The notes under the pieces were generated by a model that ran no database searches, was not told the origin of the DNA, and saw only the letters and a list, made by a program, of their open reading frames with translations. A stretch of 34,856 bases of DNA. Origin: an uncultured Clostridia bacterium (GTDB lineage Bacteria > Bacillota > Clostridia > Christensenellales > UBA1242). The stretch lies in NCBI GenBank assembly GCA_944377435.1, contig CALWEY010000039.1, positions 1 to 34,856 of the forward strand, read 5' to 3'. Of this stretch, positions 6,580 through 17,132 are shown piece after piece (the first letter of the stretch is position 1; each line of letters opens with the position of its first letter). Made by a program: the position numbers and the translations under genes.

Positions 6580-7914
6580 TTATAAAACTGTTTCAATTTT
6601 TAAATTATATATGCGTTTTGTCTTGTCATCAACTCTAAGTTTGTTAGATATTTCCATTCCGCCAATAACATAAACTTCGTTGCCACTCGCAAGCACAGGA
6701 AGATAATCTCTTAATCTTTTTGGATATTTTTGGTCAATTAGATAACTTTTTAATTTTTTTGTGCCACCACCAAATTTTTCAAAAATATCTCCATTTTGTC
6801 TAAATCTCCAGACAGCATCTTTTGGCAACTTGTCTGCATCATAGAAAAGACCATCATCGTTTGTTATTGAATTAACTTTTTTTGTTATGATTTTCCCAAA
6901 ATTTGGAACTTCTATTGTGCCTAATTTATTTTTTTCATTAAAATATATTTCTTGTTTTTGTTTGTTTGTAAGAGTTATATAATCATATTCTTTATAAACG
7001 CTAACTTTAAGTGGTTGTTCTATGCGCTTTCCGTTCTCGCTGTTTTTAACAAATTCTTTTATTATTTCTATATGTTTACTTTCTATGTCTTTGTTTACTC
7101 CTATCATATGAAGTGCTTTATATATCATTCTGCTTATTATAGGATTTGGATAAACAAAATATGAAAGCGGAATTTTTACTTCTTTATCATTAACAATAAA
7201 AGCGTCTGTTGGAACTTGACTATTTATGTACTCATCATCTTCACTTGCAAGATTGCTAAAATTTATTATTGCATTTATTGCATTTGGCCATCTTTTTAAA
7301 ACTACAGGCAAAATTTCATTTCTTATTAAATTTCTTGAAAATTCGTTGTCTTGATTTGTTTCATCTTCCACTGTTGGAATGTCGTTGTCTAAAATATAGT
7401 GCCATATTTCTTTTTCGTTTGTTTCAAGCATTGGCCTAATAAAAATGTTATCTCTTACTAAACTCATACCTTTTAGTCCTGTTATGCCACTGCCTCTAAA
7501 AAGATGCATAAGCACTGTTTCTGCCTGGTCGCTTTGATGATGTGCAAGTGCAATTTTGTCTACTATGTTTTTGTCTATCATAGATTTAAAAACATTAAAT
7601 CTGCCTTCTCTTGCTGCACTCTCTAATGAAAGAGACTTTTCTTTGGCAAGAAGCGGAGCGTCAATTTTAAACTTATATGCTCTTATTCTATTTTGTCTAC
7701 AATAATCCATAACAAACAAAGCATCATGTGCACCATTTTCTCTTATGCCGTGGTCGATTGTTATTGCAACAACTTCAAAATCAAGTTCACGCGAAAGTTT
7801 GTTTAAATAGTGAAGAAGTGCCATGCTATCTTTTCCACCACTTACACCAACTCCTACAACATCGCCCATTTTTATTAAATTATTTTCTAAAATTAGTCTT
7901 TTGATATTTTCCAT
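6580..7914 (-). CDS. tilS: tRNA(Ile)-lysidine synthase
   Basis: TilS attaches lysine to C34 of the AUA-reading tRNA-Ile using ATP. The PP-loop motif SGGKDS is at residues 25-30 of 444. Other family markers are ITIDHGIRENG, AREGRF, ALAHHQSDQAETVLMHLFRGSG and GLKGM, with IRPML and the DETN segment following. The C-terminal TilS domain is present: DAVWRFRQNGDIFEKFGGGTKKLKSYLIDQK, near 370-400, is typical. Length fits the family. The ATG follows AAGGAT, and a TTGAAA-17-TATAAT promoter lies immediately upstream, giving a leader of only about a dozen bases. Upstream of that promoter are phased T-tracts. It is transcribed alone and shares a bidirectional terminator with the Xre gene. Confidence 0.96.
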   Translation of the reverse strand: MENIKRLILENNLIKMGDVVGVGVSGGKDSMALLHYLNKLSRELDFEVVAITIDHGIRENGAHDALFVMDYCRQNRIRAYKFKIDAPLLAKEKSLSLESAAREGRFNVFKSMIDKNIVDKIALAHHQSDQAETVLMHLFRGSGITGLKGMSLVRDNIFIRPMLETNEKEIWHYILDNDIPTVEDETNQDNEFSRNLIRNEILPVVLKRWPNAINAIINFSNLASEDDEYINSQVPTDAFIVNDKEVKIPLSYFVYPNPIISRMIYKALHMIGVNKDIESKHIEIIKEFVKNSENGKRIEQPLKVSVYKEYDYITLTNKQKQEIYFNEKNKLGTIEVPNFGKIITKKVNSITNDDGLFYDADKLPKDAVWRFRQNGDIFEKFGGGTKKLKSYLIDQKYPKRLRDYLPVLASGNEVYVIGGMEISNKLRVDDKTKRIYNLKIETVL

Positions 7915-7932
7915 ACTTTTATCCTTATTTGT

Positions 7933-7961
7933 ATTATACCTATATTATTGTATATTTTCAA
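7933..7961 (-). promoter_or_regulatory. Promoter of tilS
   Basis: Minus-strand TTGAAA (7961-7956), 17 bases, TATAAT (7938-7933). The predicted start near 7926 leaves a very short leader that still contains AAGGAT. Confidence 0.75.
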
Positions 7962-7996
7962 TGTAAAACTAATAATTATTTTAAAAATTTGTTAAA

Positions 7997-8050
7997 TTTT
8001 TTGCGTTTTTTTACTATTTTTTCTGTTTTTTGCAATTTTTTACTCTTTTT
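7997..8050. other. Phased T-tracts: predicted intrinsically curved DNA
   Basis: Six T-runs of 5-7 bases lie at 7997-8002, 8006-8012, 8017-8022, 8026-8031, 8036-8041 and 8046-8050. Their centres are 9 to 10.5 bases apart, which matches the helical repeat and predicts a sustained bend. They are in the 350-base gap (7915-8265) between tilS and the next gene, about 70-125 bases upstream of the tilS start point. The rest of the gap is very AT-rich with no gene that I can see. Confidence 0.7.
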
Positions 8051-8229
8051 CGATATTCTTTTATATTTTATTAAAATTCTAAAACTTAAATGATTTGATT
8101 TTTTTTTCTTTTATTTTTATAAAAACAAAATTTTTGTATATGAAGTTTTTATCTATTTATTTAAAAAGCAAAGCAAATAAACAACACAAAAAAGTTTTTT
8201 AAATTTACAGTTCAGTCAGTTTTTTTCTT

Positions 8230-8260
8230 AAAAAAATTACAGCACACATATGCTGTAACT
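8230..8260 (-). terminator. Intrinsic terminator after the two small membrane protein genes
   Basis: The stem TTACAGCA / TGCTGTAA (8237-8244 and 8251-8258) with a 6-base loop is followed on the minus strand by seven U (8236-8230). Confidence 0.85.
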
Positions 8261-8265
8261 TTTAA

Positions 8266-8514
8266 TTATTTATTTTTATCATTATCATATTTTGTTGTGT
8301 TTGTTGTTGAATGTTGCCAAGCAATTATTATTCCAAGTCCAAGTGCACTTAGCAAAAACACACCAACAAAAGCGATTATACTGAAAATATATTTTGTTAC
8401 GCTTAATGTGTTTGCCATTTTAATTGCGCTTAGCACAATCATAATAATTGCGAAAATCATCACAAAAACACAAGTTGTTATTAAAATACCATAAATAGAT
8501 TTATTTAGTTTCAT
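8266..8514 (-). CDS. Small two-helix membrane protein, second of a pair
   Basis: The 82-residue product starts MKLNKSIYGILITTC and has two hydrophobic helices at about 8-32 and 43-65, with a short polar tail (HSTTNTTKYDNDKNK). I recognise no family. Its ATG at 8514 lies inside the end of the upstream gene (14-base overlap), without a clear ribosome binding site, which suggests translational coupling. The layout and some residues (TK before helix two, SAL within it) match the upstream neighbour, so the two may be diverged duplicates. A terminator follows directly. Confidence 0.6.
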   Translation of the reverse strand: MKLNKSIYGILITTCVFVMIFAIIMIVLSAIKMANTLSVTKYIFSIIAFVGVFLLSALGLGIIIAWQHSTTNTTKYDNDKNK

Positions 8515-8758
8515 TATCTTGTAAAGTATTTGTTTGCATCTTTTGTATTTTGTTTGCTTTATATAAAGTTGCTGTAACACCAACAAGTGCAGAGCAAATT
8601 ACAAAAGCAATACTAAGTGCAACAATCCCCCATATTTTTGTTTGTGTTGTTCCATTTAGAAACATGCTGTTTGCAAGAACAATGATAAATATAACACTTG
8701 CAACAGCGCCGATTGATGCTAGTATTGTTATTACTAGGTTCCAATTTACTTTTTTCAT
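8501..8758 (-). CDS. Small two-helix membrane protein, first of a pair
   Basis: The 85-residue product starts MKKVNWNLVITILASIG, with hydrophobic helices at about 7-29 and 40-63 and a polar Gln/Asn/Lys tail. The ATG at 8758 follows AAGGAG (8768-8763); a longer reading with 13 more residues lacks a good site. It is separated by 54 bases from the gyrA stop and overlaps the next small membrane gene by 14 bases. I do not recognise the family, and the gyrA neighbourhood says nothing clear about function. The protein might be a membrane-embedded regulator or a small structural protein, but this is a guess. Confidence 0.62.
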   Translation of the reverse strand: MKKVNWNLVITILASIGAVASVIFIIVLANSMFLNGTTQTKIWGIVALSIAFVICSALVGVTATLYKANKIQKMQTNTLQDNETK

Positions 8759-8811
8759 GATATCTCCTTTTTTATATGATAATAATATTTTGTTCATATT
8801 GTCAAATTTTA

Positions 8812-11325
8812 TTAGTCGTTATTTTTTTCTATATTTTCTTCTATAACTGTTTCAATTTGATTTTCTTCTTCTTCGTGTTCACTTGTTGCAAGACAGACAA
8901 CATTTGCACCTTCTTTAAGTTTCATAATTTTTACACCTTGTGTATTTCTTGAAATTAAACTTATATCTTTAACCGGTGTTCTAATTATTACTCCATTATC
9001 GGCAATTATCATTAAATCTTCATCAAGTGAAACTTGTTTAAGTCCAACAAGTTTTCCAGTCTTTTCGTTAAATGTTCCTGCTTTAACACCTTTTGCACCA
9101 CGGCTTGTTAATCTGAAATCTTCAACGCTGTTTCTCTTTCCATATCCCTTTTGAGATATTGTTACAATTTGAGCATCTTTTTCGCCTTTTTTGATTACTG
9201 TCATGCTTACGACATGCTCACCACTAGCTAAATTTATTGATTTAACACCTTGTGCAGTTCTTCCCATTGCTCTTACTTTTTGTTCGCTAAATCTTACACA
9301 TTTACCATCGCTTGAAGCAACTAAAATTTCATCATCGCCAGAGGACTGCATAACATCAATAAGTTCATCGCCTTCTGCAAGAGATATTGCAATTTTGCCG
9401 TTTTTTCTTATATTAGAAAACTCTATTAGTTTTGTCTTTTTAATTAAACCATTTTTTGTTGCCATAACTAAATTGCCTGTTGTGTCGCCACTGCATGGAA
9501 TAATTGTGTTGACCTTTTCGCCAGAGTCTAGTGGCAATAAATTTATCATTGCTCTGCCCTTTGCTTGTCTTTGAGCTTCTGGAATTTCATAAGTTTTTAA
9601 TGTGTAAACCTTTCCAAAGTTTGTAAAGAACATTAAATCGTCATGAGTTGAAGCAATAAATATATGTTCAACAAAGTCTTCTTCTTTTGTTTTATGAGCA
9701 CTTATTCCAACGCCACCGCGTTTTTGCGCTTTATACTCGCTCATACTCATTCTTTTTATATAGCCTTGATGAGTTTTTGAAACAACAACATCTTCTTTTT
9801 CAATTAGATCGGCAATGTTTATATCTCCAAGGTCATGGCTAATTTCAGTTTTTCTTTCATCACCGAACTGCTCTTTTATTTGTTCAAGATTGTTCTTTAT
9901 TATGTCCAATACTTTTTGTTCAGAATTTAAAATGCTGTTTAATTCTTCAATAAGTTTTTCAAGTTCTTTATATTCCTCATTAAGTTTTTCAACTTCCAAA
10001 CTTGTAAGTTTTGAGAGTTTCATTTCAAGAATTGCGTTTGCTTGAATGTCGTCAAGTTCAAAATTTTGTGTAAGTTTTACTCTTGCATCTTCTTTGTCGT
10101 CTGCTTCTTTAATTATTTTTATAACTTCGTCAATATTTGCAAGTGCAATTACAAGCCCTTTAACAATGTGCATTCTTTCTTCGGCTTTTTTAAGATCGAA
10201 TTGTGTTTTTCTTTTAAGCACATCTTTTTGATGCTCTAAATAATAATAGAGCATTTCTTTTAAGTTTAATATTCTTGGCTTATCGTCAACAAGTGCAAGC
10301 ATTATAATGCCTTCGCTTTGTTGAAGCATTGTTTTTTTGTAGAGCATATTTAAAACAACTTGTGCGTTTGCATCTTTTTTAATGTCTACAACAACTCTAA
10401 GTCCATCACGATCAGACTCTTCTTTTATATCAGATATTCCTTCAAGTTTTTTATTTTTTACCATGTCTGCCATTTGCATGATAAATCTTGCTTTATTAAC
10501 ACCATAAGGAAGTTCGGTTATAACAATTCTAAATCTTCCCGATGCTGTTTCTTCTATTTCGGCTCTGCCTCTAACAACAATTCCACCCCTACCTGTTTTA
10601 TAGGCGAGTTTAACTGCGTTTTTGCCCATTATTATTCCACCTGTTGGAAAATCTGGGGCTTTTATATATTCCATAAGTTCGTCTATTTCGATATCTGGAT
10701 TATCTATAAGTGCCTGAACACCGTTTATAACTTCGGTTAGGTTGTGTGGTGGTATGTTTGTTGCCATACCAACGGCAATACCGTCTGCACCATTTACAAG
10801 CAAATTAGGGAATTTTGAAGGAAGAACTCTTGGTTGCATTAAGGTATCGTCAAAGTTTGGATAAAAGTCTACTGTTTCTTTGTCTATATCTTCAAGCATA
10901 AGTGCAGCAATTTTGCTTAATCTTGCTTCTGTGTACCTCATTGCAGCTGCACTGTCGCCGTCTACTGAACCAAAGTTTCCATGTCCGTCAACTAATGGAT
11001 ATCTAATTGAAAAGTCTTGCGCAAGTCTAACAAGTGCATCATAAACAGAACTATCGCCATGTGGGTGATATTTACCCATTACTTCGCCGACAATTCTTGC
11101 ACATTTTTTATATGGCTTATCGTTAAAGTTATTAAGTTCGCCCATAGAATATAAAATTCTTCTATGAACAGGTTTAAGTCCATCTCTAACATCTGGAATT
11201 GCTCTTGAAACATTTACCGCCATTGCATATGAAATAAATGATTTTTTTAATTCGTCTGTTGCTTCGACCTGTTTTATTTTCGTGTTTTCAAACAGTTCGT
11301 GCAACTCTTTTTTCTTTTCTTCCAT
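8812..11325 (-). CDS. gyrA: DNA gyrase subunit A
   Basis: GyrA is the DNA-cleaving and rejoining subunit of the A2B2 gyrase that adds negative supercoils. The 837-residue product has the breakage-reunion domain with catalytic Tyr131 in [12 protein letters not shown]. The quinolone-resistance region reads [14 protein letters not shown] with Ser92 and Asp96, the residues equivalent to the sensitive E. coli Ser83 and Asp87. A coiled-coil tower lies around 390-490. The C-terminal beta-pinwheel begins with the GyrA-box QKRGGVG, a variant of QRRGGKG that still favours gyrase over topoisomerase IV. The tail after residue 820 is acidic. It starts 15 bases after the gyrB stop behind AAAGGAAAG and is clearly co-transcribed with gyrB. 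Confidence 0.97.
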   Translation of the reverse strand: MEEKKKELHELFENTKIKQVEATDELKKSFISYAMAVNVSRAIPDVRDGLKPVHRRILYSMGELNNFNDKPYKKCARIVGEVMGKYHPHGDSSVYDALVRLAQDFSIRYPLVDGHGNFGSVDGDSAAAMRYTEARLSKIAALMLEDIDKETVDFYPNFDDTLMQPRVLPSKFPNLLVNGADGIAVGMATNIPPHNLTEVINGVQALIDNPDIEIDELMEYIKAPDFPTGGIIMGKNAVKLAYKTGRGGIVVRGRAEIEETASGRFRIVITELPYGVNKARFIMQMADMVKNKKLEGISDIKEESDRDGLRVVVDIKKDANAQVVLNMLYKKTMLQQSEGIIMLALVDDKPRILNLKEMLYYYLEHQKDVLKRKTQFDLKKAEERMHIVKGLVIALANIDEVIKIIKEADDKEDARVKLTQNFELDDIQANAILEMKLSKLTSLEVEKLNEEYKELEKLIEELNSILNSEQKVLDIIKNNLEQIKEQFGDERKTEISHDLGDINIADLIEKEDVVVSKTHQGYIKRMSMSEYKAQKRGGVGISAHKTKEEDFVEHIFIASTHDDLMFFTNFGKVYTLKTYEIPEAQRQAKGRAMINLLPLDSGEKVNTIIPCSGDTTGNLVMATKNGLIKKTKLIEFSNIRKNGKIAISLAEGDELIDVMQSSGDDEILVASSDGKCVRFSEQKVRAMGRTAQGVKSINLASGEHVVSMTVIKKGEKDAQIVTISQKGYGKRNSVEDFRLTSRGAKGVKAGTFNEKTGKLVGLKQVSLDEDLMIIADNGVIIRTPVKDISLISRNTQGVKIMKLKEGANVVCLATSEHEEEENQIETVIEENIEKNND

Positions 11326-11340
11326 TTTTCTTTCCTTTTA

Positions 11341-13350
<2,010 letters not shown>

Positions 13351-13379
13351 GAAAGTGTTTTTTAAAAATTTAGACAACA

Positions 13380-13407
13380 AAAAAATCATCAAATTTGATG
13401 ATTTTTT
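13380..13407 (-). terminator. Terminator after the coiled-coil membrane protein gene
   Basis: A perfect palindrome, AAATCATCAAA with TTTGATGATTT (13383-13404), starts just after the stop at 13409 and is followed on the minus strand by a U-run. It insulates gyrB from the upstream gene. Confidence 0.8.
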
Positions 13408-13408
13408 A

Positions 13409-13942
13409 CTAGTATATTTCTACTATTTCGTCATTATCGATTTTTTGTAATTCCTCTGCAATAGATTTGCTCGTCAGCATCTCTTCTTCTTGCTGTTTTG
13501 TTGGTATATTTTTGCTGTAAACAAAATCTTGAAATAATTTAATGTTTTCTAACATAAAATTCTTTTCGCTTTCAAGTGCGCTTTTTTGCAATTTCAAAAA
13601 AATATAATCTTTGCATATCTTATTTATTTTTTCATTTATTTTGTTAAACTTTTTATTATACTTTATTAAATTAACCGTATAAAACACAGCATTTGTAATC
13701 ATTGCTATTAACGAAAAAATAAGTACGGGCAAACTAATAAATGCAATTGCAAACAATCCTAATGTTGTTAATAAATAAACAAAATATTTAGGTTTTCTAT
13801 TCTCAATACTTTCTTTAACACTTTCTTCTAGATCTCTTTGTTTTTTGCCAAGCTCATTATCATATATTTTTATCTTTTCATTTATTTCAATGAGTTTTTG
13901 CTTGTATATTGACATTGTGTTATACATTTCTTGTTTATCCAT
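13409..13942 (-). CDS. Coiled-coil membrane protein, function unknown
   Basis: The 177-residue product has an N-terminal charged helix with heptad-like spacing (about 8-50), two adjacent hydrophobic helices (53-70 and 71-91), then a long Lys/Glu/Ile-rich helix (about 94-140) and an acidic end (DNDEIVEIY). The likely topology is a membrane hairpin with both coiled-coil arms in the cytoplasm. I find no recognisable domain or catalytic motif. GGATAG precedes the ATG and a good promoter (TTGAAA-17-TAAACT) lies upstream; a terminator follows. It is therefore a single-gene unit. It might scaffold a complex at the membrane, but nothing in the neighbourhood supports a particular role. Confidence 0.7.
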   Translation of the reverse strand: MDKQEMYNTMSIYKQKLIEINEKIKIYDNELGKKQRDLEESVKESIENRKPKYFVYLLTTLGLFAIAFISLPVLIFSLIAMITNAVFYTVNLIKYNKKFNKINEKINKICKDYIFLKLQKSALESEKNFMLENIKLFQDFVYSKNIPTKQQEEEMLTSKSIAEELQKIDNDEIVEIY

Positions 13943-13963
13943 ATTCTATCCAATAATGACATC

Positions 13964-13992
13964 AGTTTAACATATAAATTTATGTTTTTCAA
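13964..13992 (-). promoter_or_regulatory. Promoter of the coiled-coil membrane protein gene
   Basis: Minus-strand TTGAAA (13992-13987), 17 bases, TAAACT (13969-13964). Confidence 0.62.
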
Positions 13993-14003
13993 TACCAAAA
14001 TAG

Positions 14004-14031
14004 AAAAATCACTTAAATTAACGTGATTTTT
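14004..14031 (-). terminator. Terminator after the hypothetical gene ending at 14047
   Basis: The 9-pair stem AAAAATCAC / GTGATTTTT (14004-14012 and 14023-14031) has a 10-base loop. The U-rich tail on the minus strand is short and partly inside the stem. Confidence 0.6.
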
Positions 14032-14046
14032 ATATTTTAAATTTTG

Positions 14047-14736
14047 TTATTCTTTCTCAAAACAATCTTCGTGTTTTTCTTTGTTATTTAAGTTTTTTAA
14101 ATATTCTTCGTTATACAACTCTACTGCGTGAAATAAATCAATTATTTTAACTTTTGTATCATCTAGCAAATCAACACTTACATAATATGGCAAACATATA
14201 CGCTTTACTTTAACATCTTCTTTAACATAAGGCATTAAATTTAATATCAACTCTTCTTCGTTATAGGCGCCATTTTTTCTTTCCCTTAACAATTTACAAA
14301 TGTTATACAACTTTTGGGAACCTTTAGATAATTCTATTCTAACTCTTGTAATTAAGCTACCATTATATCCAATTCCATCTTCCATTCCTTGTATTAAGTG
14401 ATATTTATCAACTATTCTACTTATTTTGTTGTCTTTAAGTTCAACACATAGACCCGAGCCAAAATTCAAACACCTTAATTCAAATTCTTGTGTTGAATTA
14501 GTTTTTAAAAATTGAAGTTCTTCATTGCTAATATTTGCTGTTCCTAAATTTTTTCTGCAACGAGTTTTTAATTCACCTAATTTTTGAAATAACTCTTTAT
14601 GTTCTGGTTTAAATGAATTTAATAGTTTTTCGTAATTTAAATTTTTCCACCCATTATTTTGTGTGTCATCCGTTTTTTCTCTAAGTTTTATAATTTGTTT
14701 ACCCAATTCAAAATATGAATTTTTATCATCACTCAT
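14047..14736 (-). CDS. Soluble hypothetical protein
   Basis: The 229-residue product has no signal peptide, no membrane helix and no motif I recognise. The N-terminal half is helical and rich in Lys and Glu (FKPEHKELFQKLGELKTRCRKNLG). The middle part looks like mixed alpha/beta (FELRCLNFGSGLCVELKDNKISRIVDKYHLI). The last 20 residues are strongly charged (NNKEKHEDCFEKE). AAGGAG precedes the ATG, and a TTGCAA-17-TACAAT promoter with an extended -10 lies upstream, so the gene is real and expressed as a single unit between two terminators. Function cannot be proposed. Codon use and AT content look like those of the neighbours, so I see no sign of recent transfer. Confidence 0.7.
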   Translation of the reverse strand: MSDDKNSYFELGKQIIKLREKTDDTQNNGWKNLNYEKLLNSFKPEHKELFQKLGELKTRCRKNLGTANISNEELQFLKTNSTQEFELRCLNFGSGLCVELKDNKISRIVDKYHLIQGMEDGIGYNGSLITRVRIELSKGSQKLYNICKLLRERKNGAYNEEELILNLMPYVKEDVKVKRICLPYYVSVDLLDDTKVKIIDLFHAVELYNEEYLKNLNNKEKHEDCFEKE

Positions 14737-14760
14737 ACAAATTCTCCTTAATTTACTATT

Positions 14761-14789
14761 ATTGTATCACATTTAACATCAGATTGCAA
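14761..14789 (-). promoter_or_regulatory. Promoter of the hypothetical gene starting at 14736
   Basis: Minus-strand TTGCAA (14789-14784), 17 bases, TACAAT (14766-14761), with TG one base before the -10 element (extended -10). Confidence 0.65.
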
Positions 14790-14793
14790 TATA

Positions 14794-14823
14794 CAAAAAA
14801 ATCACTTGATTTAAGTGATTTTT
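14794..14823 (-). terminator. Terminator of the SPFH/zinc-ribbon operon
   Basis: The stem AAATCACTT / AAGTGATTT (14799-14807 and 14813-14821) overlaps the stop codon at 14822-14824 and is followed on the minus strand by a U-run. Confidence 0.8.
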
Positions 14824-15871
14824 AACTAAAATAAAATGCTAAAATAATTCCTGCAATTATTGCCAGTATAAACATAACAAAAAATGTTATTTTTACTGCT
14901 GATTTTGGATAACCACTTCCAACTTTGCCCGTTTGCCCGTTCATAAATGTTGTATAGTTTTTATTTTTGTATTTATAGTTTACTTGATATGTTGGCACTA
15001 TAAAATATGAGTATTTTTCTTCACTAAATGTTGTATTTTGATAAAATTCTGCAACAGTGTCATATGAGTATTGCGATAAAATTAAAGATTTTATTTTATT
15101 TCGCATAATGTTGTCGGCTAAACTTTTACATGCGTCAAGTTTTTGATTATAGTGTTCAACGCTATAACCTAAAATAAATGCCGAATTAAAACTCACCACT
15201 TCTGCCATGTTGTAAGGGTTTATTGAATTAAATGTTATTTGGTCTAGTTTTGAACTTGTTTCAACAAGCACATTACTATGCTGTGAGTTATATGTTCCAC
15301 TTATGTTTCTATATGATGTGTAACTTCGTCCCCTTGAATCCGTTCTTGTTGTTCCCAATCTACCATGATATGATGTAAATGCCTTTGCATCAAATGAAAA
15401 GGTTGGAACGTAAACACCTTTCATTTCATCTATTGGTGGTGTTTTTTTGAAAAGATTTGGTATAAACCATTTTTTCTTTATTCCTTTTTTATATAACTCT
15501 CTAGCCTTTTCTTTCCCAAATTTAAACGGAATTATGCCGTCTGGTGTAAGTCCAATTTTTTCATTTTCATCAATCACGCAAGGACTTGAACAATATGGAC
15601 AAGTTTTACTTACTTCAAGTGAGTTTAAAATTATTGTACTTCCACAACTAGAACATTTAAAAACTTTATTTTGTTTTACAAAATCGTTATACTCTTTTGT
15701 TTTTTGTTCATCTTTTCCGTACTCGTGCTTTATCACATCTTTGCTGATATTTATTTTTTCTATATTAGAACACGAAACACATTTAAGTCCTTCATCTTCT
15801 GGAGAAAACTTTAAAATTCCACCACAGGTTTTGCATTTGTCTTGATTTGCTTCAATTTTTGTTTGAGTCAT
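14822..15871 (-). CDS. TFIIB-type zinc-ribbon membrane protein, YdjG-like
   Basis: The 349-residue product starts with two zinc-ribbon units: C13/C16 with C31/C34, and C73/C76 with C91/C94. A middle beta-rich domain (about 105-325) contains a Ser/Thr/Tyr/Arg-rich stretch near 165-190. One C-terminal membrane helix (about 326-347) ends the protein, so the zinc ribbons are expected in the cytoplasm. Cysteine layout, length and gene position resemble Bacillus subtilis YdjG, which works with the SPFH protein YdjI in recruiting the stress protein PspA to the membrane. Here the start lies two bases after the SPFH stop, so the two are co-expressed. No PspA or YdjH-like gene is in the window. The YdjG assignment is by layout, not by search. 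Confidence 0.7.
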   Translation of the reverse strand: MTQTKIEANQDKCKTCGGILKFSPEDEGLKCVSCSNIEKINISKDVIKHEYGKDEQKTKEYNDFVKQNKVFKCSSCGSTIILNSLEVSKTCPYCSSPCVIDENEKIGLTPDGIIPFKFGKEKARELYKKGIKKKWFIPNLFKKTPPIDEMKGVYVPTFSFDAKAFTSYHGRLGTTRTDSRGRSYTSYRNISGTYNSQHSNVLVETSSKLDQITFNSINPYNMAEVVSFNSAFILGYSVEHYNQKLDACKSLADNIMRNKIKSLILSQYSYDTVAEFYQNTTFSEEKYSYFIVPTYQVNYKYKNKNYTTFMNGQTGKVGSGYPKSAVKITFFVMFILAIIAGIILAFYFS

Positions 15872-15873
15872 TA

Positions 15874-16998
15874 TTATTCAACCTTTGTTCCACATTCCGG
15901 ACAAAACTTTGCACCTTTCTTTAATGTTGCATTGCACTTTTTACATTTTATTTCTTGTTTTATACTTGCACCACACTCTGGGCAAAACTTTGCATTTTTT
16001 GAAACAGGTTTATGGCACACTGGACACTCAGCACCCTGTTTTGCACCACATTCTGGACAAAACTTTGCACCTTCTTTAATTTGAGCGCCACACTTTACGC
16101 AAGTTGTTGTTTTTACTTTTGGTTTGTTTTGTGTTGTTATATTATCTGCAAAAACACCACCTATTGTTGTGCCTGCTCCAAGTCCAACACCAAGACCTGC
16201 AAGATTTCCACCACTTGGGTTTTGTGCTGCATCACGAATTGCTTGTGCTGCTTGATATTGAGTAAATGTTCCCATTTTGTCTTCAAGCACACCAAGTTTT
16301 GTTCTCTCATCGAGTGTTTTTTCAACTTCTTCTGGAAGTGATAAGTTTTCAATTACAACAGAGCAAAGTTTTAAGCCATATTTACTAAATTCTTTTGTTG
16401 AAGCAGTTAAAACTTCGCTTGAAAATTCACGATAGTTTGCAGCAAGGTCGAGTGCAGAAATTTTACTTTCTGCAATAGCATCAGTGAGTGCTTGAATAAG
16501 CATAGGTCTAATTTGCAAACCAACATCATCAACTTTATACACTTCGTTTGTTCCAAAAAGTTCTTTCATAAAAACTTTTGCATCTTCAACTTTGAATGAG
16601 TACACACCAAAACCACGAAGTCTTATTGTTCCAAATTCGTTATCACGCATCATGATAGGATTTTGTGTTCCCCATTTAAGACCTACAAATTGTTTTGTGT
16701 TTACATAGTAAACTTCGGCTTTGATTGGAGATTCAAATCCTGTTGGAAGTGATAAAATTTTTGTTAAGAAAGGAATGTTTTCTGTTGAAAGTTTATATGT
16801 ACCCGGTGTGAATACATCTGCAATTTGACCTTTATGTACAAATATTGCAACTTGTGATTCTCTAACAACAAGAGTAGAACTTGTCATGATTTCATCTCTA
16901 TCTGTAAGCGGAAAGCGATATACAATTGTATCTTTTGAAGAATCTTTCCATTCGATTACTTTTAAAAGTTGCTTTTTAAAAAAACTAAATAAACCCAT
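15874..16998 (-). CDS. SPFH-domain protein with three C-terminal zinc ribbons, YdjI-like
   Basis: The 374-residue product is an SPFH (stomatin/prohibitin) protein of the COG4260/YdjI type: no signal peptide, an N-terminal amphipathic start (MGLFSFFKKQLLKVIEW), then the SPFH region with VVRESQVAIFVHKGQIADVFTPGTY (about 43-67). An Ala/Gly-rich linker (about 255-290) leads to three tandem zinc ribbons: C300/C303-C314/C317, C325/C328-C339/C342 and C352/C355-C366/C369, each with a CPxCG-type second knuckle CPECG. YdjI-type proteins assemble at membranes in envelope stress. AAGGAG precedes the ATG and a TTGACA-17-TAGACT promoter is upstream. It is first in a two-gene operon with the zinc-ribbon membrane protein. 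Confidence 0.87.
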   Translation of the reverse strand: MGLFSFFKKQLLKVIEWKDSSKDTIVYRFPLTDRDEIMTSSTLVVRESQVAIFVHKGQIADVFTPGTYKLSTENIPFLTKILSLPTGFESPIKAEVYYVNTKQFVGLKWGTQNPIMMRDNEFGTIRLRGFGVYSFKVEDAKVFMKELFGTNEVYKVDDVGLQIRPMLIQALTDAIAESKISALDLAANYREFSSEVLTASTKEFSKYGLKLCSVVIENLSLPEEVEKTLDERTKLGVLEDKMGTFTQYQAAQAIRDAAQNPSGGNLAGLGVGLGAGTTIGGVFADNITTQNKPKVKTTTCVKCGAQIKEGAKFCPECGAKQGAECPVCHKPVSKNAKFCPECGASIKQEIKCKKCNATLKKGAKFCPECGTKVE

Positions 16999-17024
16999 AT
17001 TTTTCTCCTTAAAATTCTAGTTAT

Positions 17025-17053
17025 AGTCTATTACATATATATTTTTATGTCAA
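17025..17053 (-). promoter_or_regulatory. Promoter of the SPFH/zinc-ribbon operon
   Basis: Minus-strand TTGACA (17053-17048), 17 bases, TAGACT (17030-17025), about 25 bases upstream of the SPFH start. Confidence 0.72.
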
Positions 17054-17093
17054 ATATTTTACAATTATAAAGATTTATATAAAAGCATTTTAC

Positions 17094-17120
17094 TTTACAT
17101 TTTGTCATTTTTATTATAAT
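17094..17120 (+). promoter_or_regulatory. Probable promoter of the acyltransferase gene
   Basis: TATAAT at 17115-17120 is a perfect -10. TTTACA at 17094-17099 is a plausible -35 but at only 15 bases. The predicted start point, near 17127, lies about six bases before the ATG, so the message would be almost leaderless. Confidence 0.5.
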
Positions 17121-17132
17121 ATTTCTATACAT

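Noticed and set aside
8550..8846. Rightward 98-residue frame over the small membrane protein genes
   Set aside because: It is a shadow of the leftward gene with good ribosome binding site and terminator; hydrophobic codons read hydrophobic on both strands.
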